From Gracilaria vermiculophylla (Eukaryota > Rhodophyta > Florideophyceae > Gracilariales > Gracilariaceae), in NCBI GenBank assembly GCA_019155205.2, contig JAHNZQ020000010.1, positions 407,711 through 471,710 on the forward strand: 64,000 nt of DNA, read 5' to 3'. The notes under the pieces were generated by a model that saw only the letters and a list, made by a program, of their open reading frames with translations, made no database searches and was not told where the DNA came from. Within the stretch, counting starts at the first letter, position 1. The number at the start of each line of letters is the position of its first letter. The position numbers and the translations under genes are program-made. Shown in pieces: positions 50,759 to 60,177 of this stretch.

Positions 50759-51500
50759 ATGGGTACGTCGCAGATCGCCCCCTCCTACCAGACTTCGCGC
50801 CGCGCCTGCGCTCGCGCGCCCCCTTCTTACCCTGTACACCGCCCCCTTCTAACCCTGTCCACCGCCCCCTTCCGTCTCACCCACTGCAGGTATTTCGCGC
50901 GATTCACGCCACAAGCGCCGTCTCACGGGTGGAAAGCACCCGTACTTCCGCAAGAAGAGAAAGTATGAATTGGGCCGCCAGCCGGCCCAAACTAAGTTGG
51001 GCACCAAGCTCGTGCGTCCCGTTCGCGTCCGCGGTGGCAACCTCAAGATGCGCGGCCTGCGTCTGGAGACCGGCAACTTTGCATGGGGATCGGAGGGCAT
51101 TGCGCACAAATCCCGTATCCTCAACGTCGTGTATAACGCATCCAACAATGAGCTTGTACGCACCAACACCCTTGTCAAGGGCTGCATTGTGCAGATCGAT
51201 GCCACCCCTTTCCGCCGCTACTACCACAACTACTACGGCATTGACATTGGCAAGAAGAAGGCTGGCGAGAATGAGGGGGAGACCATTACAAAGAAGAAGG
51301 CTGAAAAACAATCCAAGAGAGCTGCCGATCGTCTGCCCTTGGACGAAGGTGTCAAGGAGCTCTTCCAAAGCGGCCGTTTGCTCGCCGCTCTTTCATCGCG
51401 CCCCGGTCAGTGCGGAAGAGCAGATGGCTACATTCTCGAAGGTAAGGAACTGGAGTTCTACACTCGCGCCATGCAAAAGAAGAAGAAGGCAGGCAAGTAA
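50759..51500 (+). CDS. RPS8: 40S ribosomal protein eS8 (RPS8), two exons
   Basis: The coding sequence is ATGG (50759-50762) joined to 50890-51500, giving 204 aa, close to the usual 205-210. The joined N-terminus reads [20 protein letters not shown] and continues [19 protein letters not shown], the eS8 signature. Later conserved parts are [50 protein letters not shown] and a C-terminal ISSRPGQ-type block ([20 protein letters not shown]). eS8 is a component of the small subunit, binding 18S rRNA. The intron lies after the first base of codon 2. A pyrimidine-rich leader precedes the start, as in many ribosomal-protein genes. Divergent from the PHD-finger gene. Confidence 0.95.
50763..50889 (+). 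other. eS8 intron
   Basis: 127 nt, GTACGTCGC at the donor and a pyrimidine-rich ...CCACTGCAG acceptor. Exon 1 of the coding sequence is only four bases. Contains three copies of a ccctgt(a/c)caccgcccc(c) motif just before the acceptor region (50828-50870). Confidence 0.92.
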
Positions 51501-52532
51501 ATGCTTTACCGTCGCCTTCCTGTCGAGTCCTCTATTTCTTAATTGTGTCTCACACCCTGGAGTGAGCCATATTAAGTGATTCTCCCCCGCCTTAATTTCA
51601 GTTGAGAAATAAATCGTTCACGACTTTGACCGCGCACTTTCCCCCGTTGTCCCGCGCTTCTGTATGATATTTTTATTAGTTGTCGATCACATCGACACAT
51701 TGCTCGTTAATCAATGAAACGTAGGCGACGATCTTGATCGACAACGAGCAAAACTGCTACCAAACGGTCATCAATGTGGCTCACTGTGCTGCACACCTGC
51801 GGTCATGTTTAGGGAAACTTGTTCAGTGCTTCCAACGCTCAGGTTCGGGGGAGTAGAATTCCACAGAAGGCTAAGACGCAGATACGGCGTTGCAGCCTGA
51901 GCGAGTCCCACATGGTGTCTATTCATTTACGCAATCTATACCTCTGTCGCAAGTTGTGATCGGCAATGTCTGTACGTTCCGTACCGTCAATTATCTTCCA
52001 CCGCTTACATCATTTCCTAGACGACTCTGGTCACTCAAGCATATATCAGACCTGTCTCAATAACGTCTTCAATGTCTTAAAGCACCGGAAGGACCCTTGA
52101 TTGCTGGCCATGTTCCCCAAAAGGAAGATCAAGTTAAATCAAGCAGGCCACATAATTGTCCTAGAAAAAAAACTAATTATACAAAGCCTGATTTAATGCA
52201 TCGGGGAATGCCATTGGTCGCTGGTGGCCACGTTCTCAATGAAGTTCCAGCAGCTTACGCGCAAGCGGCCCCAAGAAGCAAGGTGGCAGGCACGACCCCC
52301 AACACCAGTGCTCAGAGCATCCTTCCATCTCCGCAGCCAAACCCAATTCCTGCGCCGCTCAATTCGCCGCATCATTGCAGTACAACATTCAATAACCCCC
52401 ATAAACTGGCTTCTATTGTGTTCGTAGGCCCTACAACTATCGCACGCGGATCTGCTGGAAAGGTGATTGCCGTACTTTTGTGCGTTCGCAAGAGTGTTGC
52501 ACCGGCGATCTGATCAACAACTATCCGCCGTC
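51501..52532. other. Intergenic region
   Basis: Includes the eS8 3' end (an aataaat at about 51607), then unremarkable sequence to the RPN2 start. An open frame at 52097-52513 is not convincing. A near-inverted pair gtcgatcacatcgac / tcttgatcgacaacgag lies around 51681-51747. Confidence 0.5.
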
Positions 52533-55500
52533 ATGGGTGTAGCCGTCGAATCAATCATCCTCAGCTCTGCTGCGCCTGCCTTGTCACTCTTGGAGGAGAC
52601 TGAACCGATCCTTCAAGCTCACGCGCTTCGCACGCTGAATACGCTCGCCGATTCCTTTTGGCCGGAAATCTCGGGAGCAGTAGTGAAAATCCAGGAGCTA
52701 TCAGAGGACGATACGTTTTCTGAGCGAAATCTTGCAGCTATAGTTGCAGCCAAGGTCAACTTTCATCTCGGTTCCCTTGACGAAGCGCTCCACTACGCAC
52801 TATCAGCAGGACCTCTCTTTGATGTAGATGCCGAATCTCAATTTGCAAACACTTTGCGCGCAAGATGTATCGATGACTACATCTCGCTTCAGAAGAAGCG
52901 CGGAGAAACTGGCAATCAAGAAGGTGCTGTGGGCTCTAGTACCGAACATGCTTATGCTGCTGCATTACAAGATGTAGTCGAACGTGTTTTGAACGGATGC
53001 ATTGAGAAGGGAGAAGTCCGCGAGGCAATTGGGGTGGCGATCGAAGCTCATCGATTAGATAAAATCGAAGCAGCTATTATTGAGGGTTGCAAGTCCGACG
53101 CAGACAAAATGGAGGCACTTGCGTATTGTTTTGAATCAGCATTGCACCTCGTCACATCGAGAGGTTATCGGGCACGAGTTCTCAATCTCATTGCATCCAT
53201 TCACGTCACCCAGTTCTCATACGAAACAAGAAACTACATTGCCGTCGCAAACTGTTATGCATTCACGGGAAATGCCAAGGGTGTTGCAGATATTCTTCTG
53301 AGTCTTGTGGATGAGGAAAAAGTCGGCGGAAAGAAGAATGAGACAAATCTCGAACTCATGGCTCTGCAAATTGCTTTTGACATTGTTGACAATGATGCCC
53401 CCTTCTTCGCTGCAAAGGTTCTGGAACTTCTTCCGGAGCCCAGAGTCTCAGAGACGACTGCAGCTCTACCGACGACCGAAAACGAGCAATCCACCCCGAA
53501 TGCGGATGATCCCGTTCCAATGGAGACTGAGACACCTAATAGCTCTACTGAACCTGCCGCTGAAACTTCAACTCCGCCCATATCAACAGAACCGACTTCT
53601 AACCAGGATAAAAAGATCCTCAAGCTAAGAAAGGTCCTCATGGGCCAAGCGACCGCGGAATTATATTTTGATTTCTTGTGCACCAAGAACAAATCTGACA
53701 TGTATCTGCTTAAGAAAATCAAACAATCTCTTGACGGACGAAGCAGTGTGTGTGATTCCGCTCTATTATTCTGTAATGCTATTGCTCATAGTGGGACAGC
53801 CATCGACAACTTTCTGCGCGAAAATTTGGACTGGCTTGCAAGACATACGGCCTGGGCAAAGTTTTCCGCCACATCCTGTCTTGGTGTCATTCATGCCAGA
53901 CATACATCGGCTGCCCTAAATCTTCTCTCTCCATATCTTCCACCGAACACGGCATCGCGAGGAGCAGCAGCCTCATACTCTGAGGGCGGCGCCCTCTATG
54001 CTCTGGGACTTATAGCTGCGACAGGAGGGCGGGACGCTACATTGTCCATTGAGAACAACAGACCGGTGATTGCAAAGCAATACTTGTACGACGCATTGCG
54101 GGTCCCCGAAATCAATGAGGTCGTAAAACATGGAGCTTGTCTCGGTCTAGGGCTCTCGGCGATGGCCTCATGGGACGGGAGGAATCGGGAAAGTGAGTAT
54201 TATGAAGAACTCAAAAACGTTTTGTACACTGATTCTGCAGTGGCGAGTGAAGCTGCTGGAATTGGCATGGGACTAATTGCGCTTGGCTCTGGATCTGAAG
54301 ACGTTTGCAACGAAATGTATGCATATGCTGTTGAGACTGAGCACCAGAAGATCATTCGAGGGGTTGCTCTTGGAATTGCGCTGGTATGCTACGGAAGAGA
54401 AGATGATGCGATGCCGATGATCAAGAAGATGCTCGCTGACAATGAACCCATCATGAGGTACGGAGCCATGTACGCTGTAGCTCTAGCGTATTGCGGAACT
54501 GCCGACAACAAGGCCATTCGACTATTGCTGCATTCCGCGGTATCCGATGTGAATGACGATGTGCGTCGAGCTGCTGTCATAGCACTTGGGTTTGTTCTAT
54601 TCAGGCATCCAAAGCTGCTACCTAACATCGTCTCTCTTCTTGCCGAGAGCTGTCACGCCCATGTTCGCTATGGTGCGGCAATGGCCATCGGTATATCATG
54701 CATGGGAACTGGAATGCCCGCTGCTGTGAGTATTCTGGAGAAATTAATATCGGAGGATCCCATCGATTTTGTGAGGCAGGGGGCATTTATAGGATTAGCT
54801 CTCGTTTACATGCACCACACTGAAGAAAGATCACCAAAGTCGTCGTTGATGAGGAAGAACTTGGAGAGCACATGGGGTGCCAAGCTGGAGGACGTTATCA
54901 CGCGTTTTGGAGCGGTAGTTGCAGGAGGCATCGCTGATGCGGGCGGAAGAAACGGGGTTATAGCGCTGACGTCAGCAAATGGACATCCGAGAATGAGTGC
55001 CATTGTTGGCCTCGCAATGTTCACTCAGTTCTGGTACTGGTTCCCGTTAGTGCATTTCATTGGTCTAACTGTGAAACCAGCTGCACTTATTTGCCTCAAC
55101 AAAGACTTGAAAATGCCCGTAATGAAGGTGAAAAGCGATGTGTCGGAGGATTTGTATGCTTACGTACCGAGTGGTCCGCCGGAAAAAGTGAAAGAAGTTT
55201 CGAGCGCTCCGAAAGCAATTTTGAGCGTAACTGCCAAGAGCATTGCTCGGGAAATGCGCAGAGCGGCGGCGCGAAAGAAGGAGGCGGAGAGCAAGAGTTC
55301 TCCAAAGGCGACGGAAAAGGTGGAAAGCAAAAAGAAAAATGAAGGTGACGGCGACGAGGACAAGGCGAATAAAGAAGACTCGAAGAAGAAGGCGCCGGCG
55401 CCATACACGATTTTGGACAACCCATGTCGGGTGTTGCCGGCTCAAGAGAAATACATCACTTGGGATGTACCGGGAGAAGCGGAACAGAGATACGAGCCGG

Positions 55501-55820
55501 TTGTGAGCGGAAGAGTGGCGGGGATTGTGATGATGCGAGACACAAAGCCGGGGATGGAGGAAAGTACGGTCCCGATTGCGACGCTGAGCGTTCCCTCAGC
55601 CGGGAGGGCGAACGAAGGGCAGCAGACGAGTGCTGCCAACGGGGAGGCTGAAGCGGTGAACGACGGCGGCGATGACGACGGAGACGTGCCCGTTCCGCAG
55701 ACGTTTATTTACATGGATGAAGAAAAGGGGGGAGAAGAAGACGGGCAAAGTAAAGAAGGGGGTAACGACGGGGACGTTAATATGGACGGCGGAGGCACAG
55801 GCGAGAACACAGCAGTATGA
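52533..55820 (+). CDS. RPN2: 26S proteasome regulatory subunit RPN2 / PSMD1
   Basis: 1095 aa from ATG 52533. The N-terminal helical part (SLLEETEPILQAHALRTLN) is followed by a rod region and an acidic, Pro/Thr-rich insertion (about 320-365). The proteasome/cyclosome repeats span about 400-790 (SYSEGGALYALGLIAA, KHGACLGLGLSAMA, RGVALGIALVCYGRED, MRYGAMYAVALAYCG, RRAAVIALGFVLFR, VRYGAAMAIGISCMG, FVRQGAFIGLALVY). A lysine/glutamate-rich linker lies at about 900-955, and the conserved C-terminal beta domain begins at ILDNPCRVLPAQEKYITWD. RPN2 is the scaffold of the 19S base, contacting RPN1, RPN13 and the lid. A Gly/Asp-rich acidic tail ends it. Slightly longer than the usual 950-1000 aa owing to the insertions. 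Single exon. Confidence 0.96.
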   Translation: MGVAVESIILSSAAPALSLLEETEPILQAHALRTLNTLADSFWPEISGAVVKIQELSEDDTFSERNLAAIVAAKVNFHLGSLDEALHYALSAGPLFDVDAESQFANTLRARCIDDYISLQKKRGETGNQEGAVGSSTEHAYAAALQDVVERVLNGCIEKGEVREAIGVAIEAHRLDKIEAAIIEGCKSDADKMEALAYCFESALHLVTSRGYRARVLNLIASIHVTQFSYETRNYIAVANCYAFTGNAKGVADILLSLVDEEKVGGKKNETNLELMALQIAFDIVDNDAPFFAAKVLELLPEPRVSETTAALPTTENEQSTPNADDPVPMETETPNSSTEPAAETSTPPISTEPTSNQDKKILKLRKVLMGQATAELYFDFLCTKNKSDMYLLKKIKQSLDGRSSVCDSALLFCNAIAHSGTAIDNFLRENLDWLARHTAWAKFSATSCLGVIHARHTSAALNLLSPYLPPNTASRGAAASYSEGGALYALGLIAATGGRDATLSIENNRPVIAKQYLYDALRVPEINEVVKHGACLGLGLSAMASWDGRNRESEYYEELKNVLYTDSAVASEAAGIGMGLIALGSGSEDVCNEMYAYAVETEHQKIIRGVALGIALVCYGREDDAMPMIKKMLADNEPIMRYGAMYAVALAYCGTADNKAIRLLLHSAVSDVNDDVRRAAVIALGFVLFRHPKLLPNIVSLLAESCHAHVRYGAAMAIGISCMGTGMPAAVSILEKLISEDPIDFVRQGAFIGLALVYMHHTEERSPKSSLMRKNLESTWGAKLEDVITRFGAVVAGGIADAGGRNGVIALTSANGHPRMSAIVGLAMFTQFWYWFPLVHFIGLTVKPAALICLNKDLKMPVMKVKSDVSEDLYAYVPSGPPEKVKEVSSAPKAILSVTAKSIAREMRRAAARKKEAESKSSPKATEKVESKKKNEGDGDEDKANKEDSKKKAPAPYTILDNPCRVLPAQEKYITWDVPGEAEQRYEPVVSGRVAGIVMMRDTKPGMEESTVPIATLSVPSAGRANEGQQTSAANGEAEAVNDGGDDDGDVPVPQTFIYMDEEKGGEEDGQSKEGGNDGDVNMDGGGTGENTAV

Positions 55821-56161
55821 CGAATGAGTAAACGGGGGAAAGTAGGAAGATGACGAAAGAGAGTAAAAAAAGCCTTAATCATCTGCCTTCAACTTTGCGT
55901 GATTGCGATGCAGCGTTTGTGACAGGCGGCCGCGCCGTGCGCCGTCACTTCGGGTCGCGGGAGCGGGCGGGGGGGGAACGGGCTCGACACGGAGGGTGAG
56001 CCGGCGCGCGCACTGCCGCGGCACACGTCCAGATTGGCGCCAAAAAGCGCGCGTGTGCAGCGGCGCGCAAAAACCTGTCGGCGGTCCAGTGCACGGCCGC
56101 GCTCGCCGTGCACACCGCGCACGCCTTCGCTCCACGCCGCGTCCACCGTTTGCGTCTCGCC
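55821..56161. promoter_or_regulatory. Promoter/5' leader of the RCC2-like gene
   Basis: 341 bp between RPN2 and RCC2, turning sharply GC-rich. It contains a perfect palindromic TTGGCGCCAA (56034-56043) followed by aaagcgcgc. Confidence 0.55.
56034..56043 (+). promoter_or_regulatory. E2F/DP-like site
   Basis: TTGGCGCCAA is a full palindrome of the E2F core (TTTSGCGC), followed by AAA. It lies about 120 bp upstream of the start of RCC2, a cell-division gene. Function is inferred from the motif only. Confidence 0.45.
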
Positions 56162-56313
56162 ATGAAGCAGGGCTCCCCCCCGGCCGCGCCGCCGGAGGCC
56201 GACGCCGCCTCCCCCGTGCCCCCGCCCCCCCGCGACGCCCCTCACCCCCCCGATGCGCCCTCGCCCAACGCCAATGGCGCTCAGCGCCGCCGTCAGCCCG
56301 CTCGCCCTCATTC

Positions 56314-56344
<31 letters not shown>

Positions 56345-57682
56345 GCCTCCCGCACCTGCCTCTTGTTTTGCGGCTCCACCAAGTGGGACTTGATGGGCCG
56401 CAAGTCGCTCCCCAAGGCCGTGCTCAAGCGCGGCGGCTCCGACGCCGGCCACGAGTACCTCGCCCCCCAGCGCCTCCAGCTCCCGCCCTTCCAGCACGTC
56501 TCCTTCACGGCCGTCTATTCGGGCCCCTCCGCCGCGCACCTCGTGCTCGTCGACTCGCACGGCGCGGCGTACGGCCTCGGCCGCAACGACTTTGCGCAGT
56601 TGGGCTTTGCCGACTTGGCCGCGCGAAGAACTCTCTGCCAGCTGCAGCCGCCGTTGGAGAATGGAGAACGCGTCGTTCACGCCGCCTGCGGCCGCTCCCA
56701 CACGCTGCTGGTCTCAAGCCTTGGCCGCGTCTTTGGCGCCGGCATCAACTCGCACGGCCAGCTCGGCACTGGCTCTCGCGCGGACGTTGCGGCGTGGGCC
56801 GTCGTTTCTGTTCCGACGGGCATGCGCGTCAAACAAGTCTCCGCTGGCAACGATTTCAGCATGTTTCTGTGCGAGGGGGGGGACGTGTACGCCGCCGGAA
56901 GCGGTGAGCACGGCCATCTGGGCAACGGGCGCACCGGGGAGCGAATTGAGAGCGCTGGCAAAGTTGCGTTTGATGCCGTTCCCACTCCCACTCGTGTGCC
57001 GTTTCCGGAAGGGGTCAACATTCAGCAGATTGCATCCGGCGCAAACCACACACTGGCGTTGGACCAAAACGGCAAGGTGTGGAGTTGGGGGTGGGGCGGC
57101 TACGGACGACTGGGCCATCGGCAACCAAATGACGAGCTTCTACCGCGAAACATCGCCGCTTTCGACGGAGATCAATATAAAATCGACTATGTTGCGGCAG
57201 GCTCCTCTTGCTCGTTTGCGGTTCAACAGTCGAGGCACAGCATCTTCTTCTGGGGAGTGACCAAAAAAAGCGGCGAAAGCGTCATGTACCCGAAACCGCT
57301 GTTTGATCTTCAGGGTTGGAAGGTGAGATCAGTGGCAGCTGGCGTCACCAGTGTGGTTGCTGCGGCGGAGCGCTCTGTCATTAGCTGGGGCCCGAGCCCT
57401 ACTTACGGTGAACTAGGGTACGGCGCGGGGCCGAGGAGCTCTACAAAACCAAAGAAAATGGAATCTCTAGAAGGGCTGGAGGTGAAAGTGATAGCGGTGG
57501 GCCTTGGCTTTACGGCCATGATAGCGGAATATTCGGATGACGAACAGGCCATCATTGAGAAGCTGGATCAAGTTGTAATCGGGGATGAGACGGCAGAGCA
57601 ACAGCCACAGGGCGAATCAAAGGGCAAACGAACGGCGCCAACCAATGGTGCAAAGAAGAAGAAGAAGAAGAGGCGAAGGTAA
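56162..57682 (+). CDS. RCC2: RCC2/TD-60-like protein (RCC1 repeat beta-propeller)
   Basis: 506 aa from the first in-frame ATG (56162). A Pro/Ala-rich N-terminus with a nine-proline run (about 1-60) precedes RCC1 repeats: SHGAAYGLGRNDFAQLGF, LGRVFGAGINSHGQLGTGSR, GDVYAAGSGEHGHLGNGRTG, and KVWSWGWGGYGRLGHRQP. Then come two RCC2-specific blocks, TKKSGESVMYPKPLFDLQGW and VISWGPSPTYGELGYG. The tail is lysine-rich (GAKKKKKKRRR), a probable nuclear localisation signal. The WGPSPTYGELGYG and SGES..YP blocks separate it from RCC1 itself. RCC2 works at centromeres/midzone and as a Rac1/Arf6-linked regulator in animals; the algal role is inferred to be in cell division. Single exon, same strand as RPN2. 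Confidence 0.93.
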
Positions 57683-58755
57683 CAGGCCAGGATTTGAACC
57701 AAGTTTGGGAATGTAGCATTTTCAGTCGCAAAACAGAGGTATGAGGGCGTTTCTAAAATATAACATGTTTGTGGCCGAAGCAAATGACGGAGCTCAGTTG
57801 TTCCGACTCAAGCTTTTGCGTGTGAATATTCACCGATTGTACTTTGAATGTGGCTCTGTCAATACTGACAGGCAAAAGCGCATCAGAGCGGGGGAGGTGT
57901 TGCTTGAATCATTTGTCGTGCAAACACGAAAGACGTTCTCATTTTATAGCTCGCGCGCATTATGTTAAAAACCAGACTTCCGTGCCGTCTCACTACGTAT
58001 GCTGGCGTGTGTGAGAATGATCCATGGCGGGGATACGTAAGTGAGATGTAAGTTTCACATGAGTGCTCTCTTGCCGTCGAAAAACGTAGCTATCGACGAC
58101 GAAGTCGAACTTGAGAAACCGAAAGATGGTTGGTTGGCATGCTCACATAGTGACAGAAAATGGCGTCGAGCCATGAATCGGGTCGCAGTTGTGTGGTTTT
58201 GAGCTAGATGATTGACAGGAGAATATACCGCGCGATGCGCATGGCACAGACTGCCTGTTCTCGCTGCCAAATCTGTTTCAGGTGGTAGTTTGACGGACGC
58301 CCACTGTTCTGCATCGAGCGTCAACGTTGACGCCGCTCCGCAGAAGTCGAGGTCACGACGCCTTCACTTCTTGGTTCGATGCGCGCTTACATTGCCGATT
58401 TTTCCGAAACAATACAGTTGTTCCGGGAAGTGGGCCAACCACGTCACGCCACGCCCGACCGAGATGCATTGAGCGATGCAATTTGACCGTCAGCTGCGAT
58501 CATCGTTTGCCAATCCCAACCATCGCCGTCCTCCAGAGAGCGCTGCTGGAAGCACGTTTTCCCACATCTATTTGGCCTCTTCGCAGCCCCCTCCGCGTAC
58601 GTTCGGCGGGCCAGCCGCTATCGTCCCGCTCAACGTAATTCCCCACCGGAACTGTGCCACATCCCCATCCTGTTTTCCGGCTTTAAAGTCGCCCGCCACG
58701 CTCTACGCCTACTTCATCGTCCCCATCTGTCTTTCACTTACTCTTAAACATTGTA
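57683..58755. other. Intergenic region
   Basis: About 1.07 kb with the RCC2 3' end and the promoter of the SMP-C2 gene (pyrimidine-rich with cttactcttaaac before 58756). No gene recognised. Confidence 0.5.
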
Positions 58756-60177
58756 ATGGCAGCTTCCGCTACTGTTTCCGCAGCTATTGCTGCCTCTATT
58801 GCATCTGGAGGCGTCGAATCCGTCGGTTTCCTCAATGATCTGGTGGCGCAGCTATGGGACTACATCAATGTTGCTGGAGCAAAACTCACAAAGGAGATCG
58901 TAGAACCGATGTTTGCCGAGATATTGCCGGGTCCCCTCAAATCTTTACATTTCGTCAAGATTGATCTTGGAAACAAGCCGATCAAGTTCGACAACGTTGA
59001 TGTACTCACTCGCGAAAGGGGTGTCGTCAAATTAAATATTGACGTTCACTGGGACGGTGACTGCGACATTGAACTTGCAAGCAGTGTGCTCAAGTTCGGC
59101 GTTGAATCCGTCAAGATCAAGGGCCGACTGTCGGTTCTGTTGTGTCCTCTCATTGAACGCATGCCCGTCGTGTCTGCCATGCAAGTCGCATTCATCAACC
59201 AGCCAGATCTTGAACTCGACTTTACTGGTTTGGCTCAGGTCGCTGATTTTTCATTTATTGATGATACCATCCGTTCCATAATCAATAACGTTCTTGCCTC
59301 CATTCTCGTGCTGCCAAACCGGCTGCTAGTCAAGCTTGACCCGGCAAACGACTTCTTCATGACATACAAACCCCCGCTTGGCGTAGTACGTTTCACTGTT
59401 GAAAAGGGTCAAGGTTTCAAAGTTCCCAAACAATTCATCAAGGATATTCCAGATGTGTACTGCAAAGTGAAGTTTGGAATAGATCCTATCTGGAAAACTA
59501 CCACGAAGAACAACGATACAACTCCGGAATGGGACGAAAGAAGGGACTTCCTTCTCTCAGATCATGACCAGGTGTTGAAAATACAAGCATATGATGACGA
59601 CCTCGCCGGAGACGACGATCTGGGATCGGGTATGATTTCTGTTGAAAAAATACTACTGGCAGGTAAGACAGCGGACATTCCGCTGAAACACAAAGGGGAA
59701 GACACTGGTGCTACCGTCACCGTGAAGGCTACCATCTACGAACTCAGCGAGGATGTACTGAGCTTCGAACTGCCCGACCACACAGGAAAGGGTCTTCTAT
59801 GTGGTCTAGCGACTGTCATGGTTCCTGCAGCATTCAATATTCCCGGTCCCCTCGAAAAAGCCGCCTCAAAGGTGAAGTTGAATTTCGGGTCGCTTGAGAT
59901 GTTCTCGCCGATAATTTTCAACAACCCAGGCATTGACGCGCTCAACCCTAGTTATGATTGGGCTGTGCGCATACCTCTCACCCATGACGTTGTGGCGAAG
60001 AGTCCTGACTTTGAGCTGACGCTCATGAACGGCAAGGCCGTTCTTGGCACGATATCTGTTCCGTTCTCTGAAGTTTTGGCGTCTGAACGGAAGACGATAA
60101 CGGACAAGCGAGAGATGGGTGAGGGCGCTACTATGTCCTTCCGTGTAGTTGTCCGTGGCCTACATGTTGTCAACTAA
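58756..60177 (+). CDS. SMP-C2 protein (extended-synaptotagmin-like lipid-transfer protein)
   Basis: 473 aa from ATG 58756. A short Ala/Ser-rich N-terminus, then an SMP (synaptotagmin-like, mitochondrial, lipid-binding) domain at about 25-200: LHFVKIDLGNKPIKFDNVDV, VKLNIDVHWDGDCDIELA, VKIKGRLSVLLCPLIERMPV and DFSFIDDTIRSIINNVLASI. A C2 domain follows at about 210-325 with acidic calcium-binding loops (TTPEWDERRDFLL, QAYDDDLAGDDDLGSGMISV). A less clear beta-rich C-terminal region (about 340-473) has a lipid-related C2-like look. SMP-C2 proteins shuttle glycerolipids at ER-plasma-membrane contacts. The N-terminal membrane hairpin of typical E-Syts/plant SYTs is not evident. Single exon. Confidence 0.88.
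   Translation: MAASATVSAAIAASIASGGVESVGFLNDLVAQLWDYINVAGAKLTKEIVEPMFAEILPGPLKSLHFVKIDLGNKPIKFDNVDVLTRERGVVKLNIDVHWDGDCDIELASSVLKFGVESVKIKGRLSVLLCPLIERMPVVSAMQVAFINQPDLELDFTGLAQVADFSFIDDTIRSIINNVLASILVLPNRLLVKLDPANDFFMTYKPPLGVVRFTVEKGQGFKVPKQFIKDIPDVYCKVKFGIDPIWKTTTKNNDTTPEWDERRDFLLSDHDQVLKIQAYDDDLAGDDDLGSGMISVEKILLAGKTADIPLKHKGEDTGATVTVKATIYELSEDVLSFELPDHTGKGLLCGLATVMVPAAFNIPGPLEKAASKVKLNFGSLEMFSPIIFNNPGIDALNPSYDWAVRIPLTHDVVAKSPDFELTLMNGKAVLGTISVPFSEVLASERKTITDKREMGEGATMSFRVVVRGLHVVN

Noticed and set aside
50082..50759. Overlapping long frames in the divergent promoter
   Set aside because: Arise from the CGG/CGA triplet array; all three minus frames are open at once, a sign of composition rather than coding.
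52097..52513. 138-codon frame upstream of RPN2
   Set aside because: No motif and low-complexity Pro/Asn content; lies in the RPN2 promoter/leader.
55889..56701. 270-codon minus-strand open frame
   Set aside because: Antisense to the RCC2 N-terminus and its promoter; product is Gly/Arg-rich, explained by high GC content.
57683..57765. tRNA-like T-loop ggttcaaatcc on the minus strand
   Set aside because: The T stem has a mismatch and no matching acceptor or anticodon arm could be formed at the right spacing.
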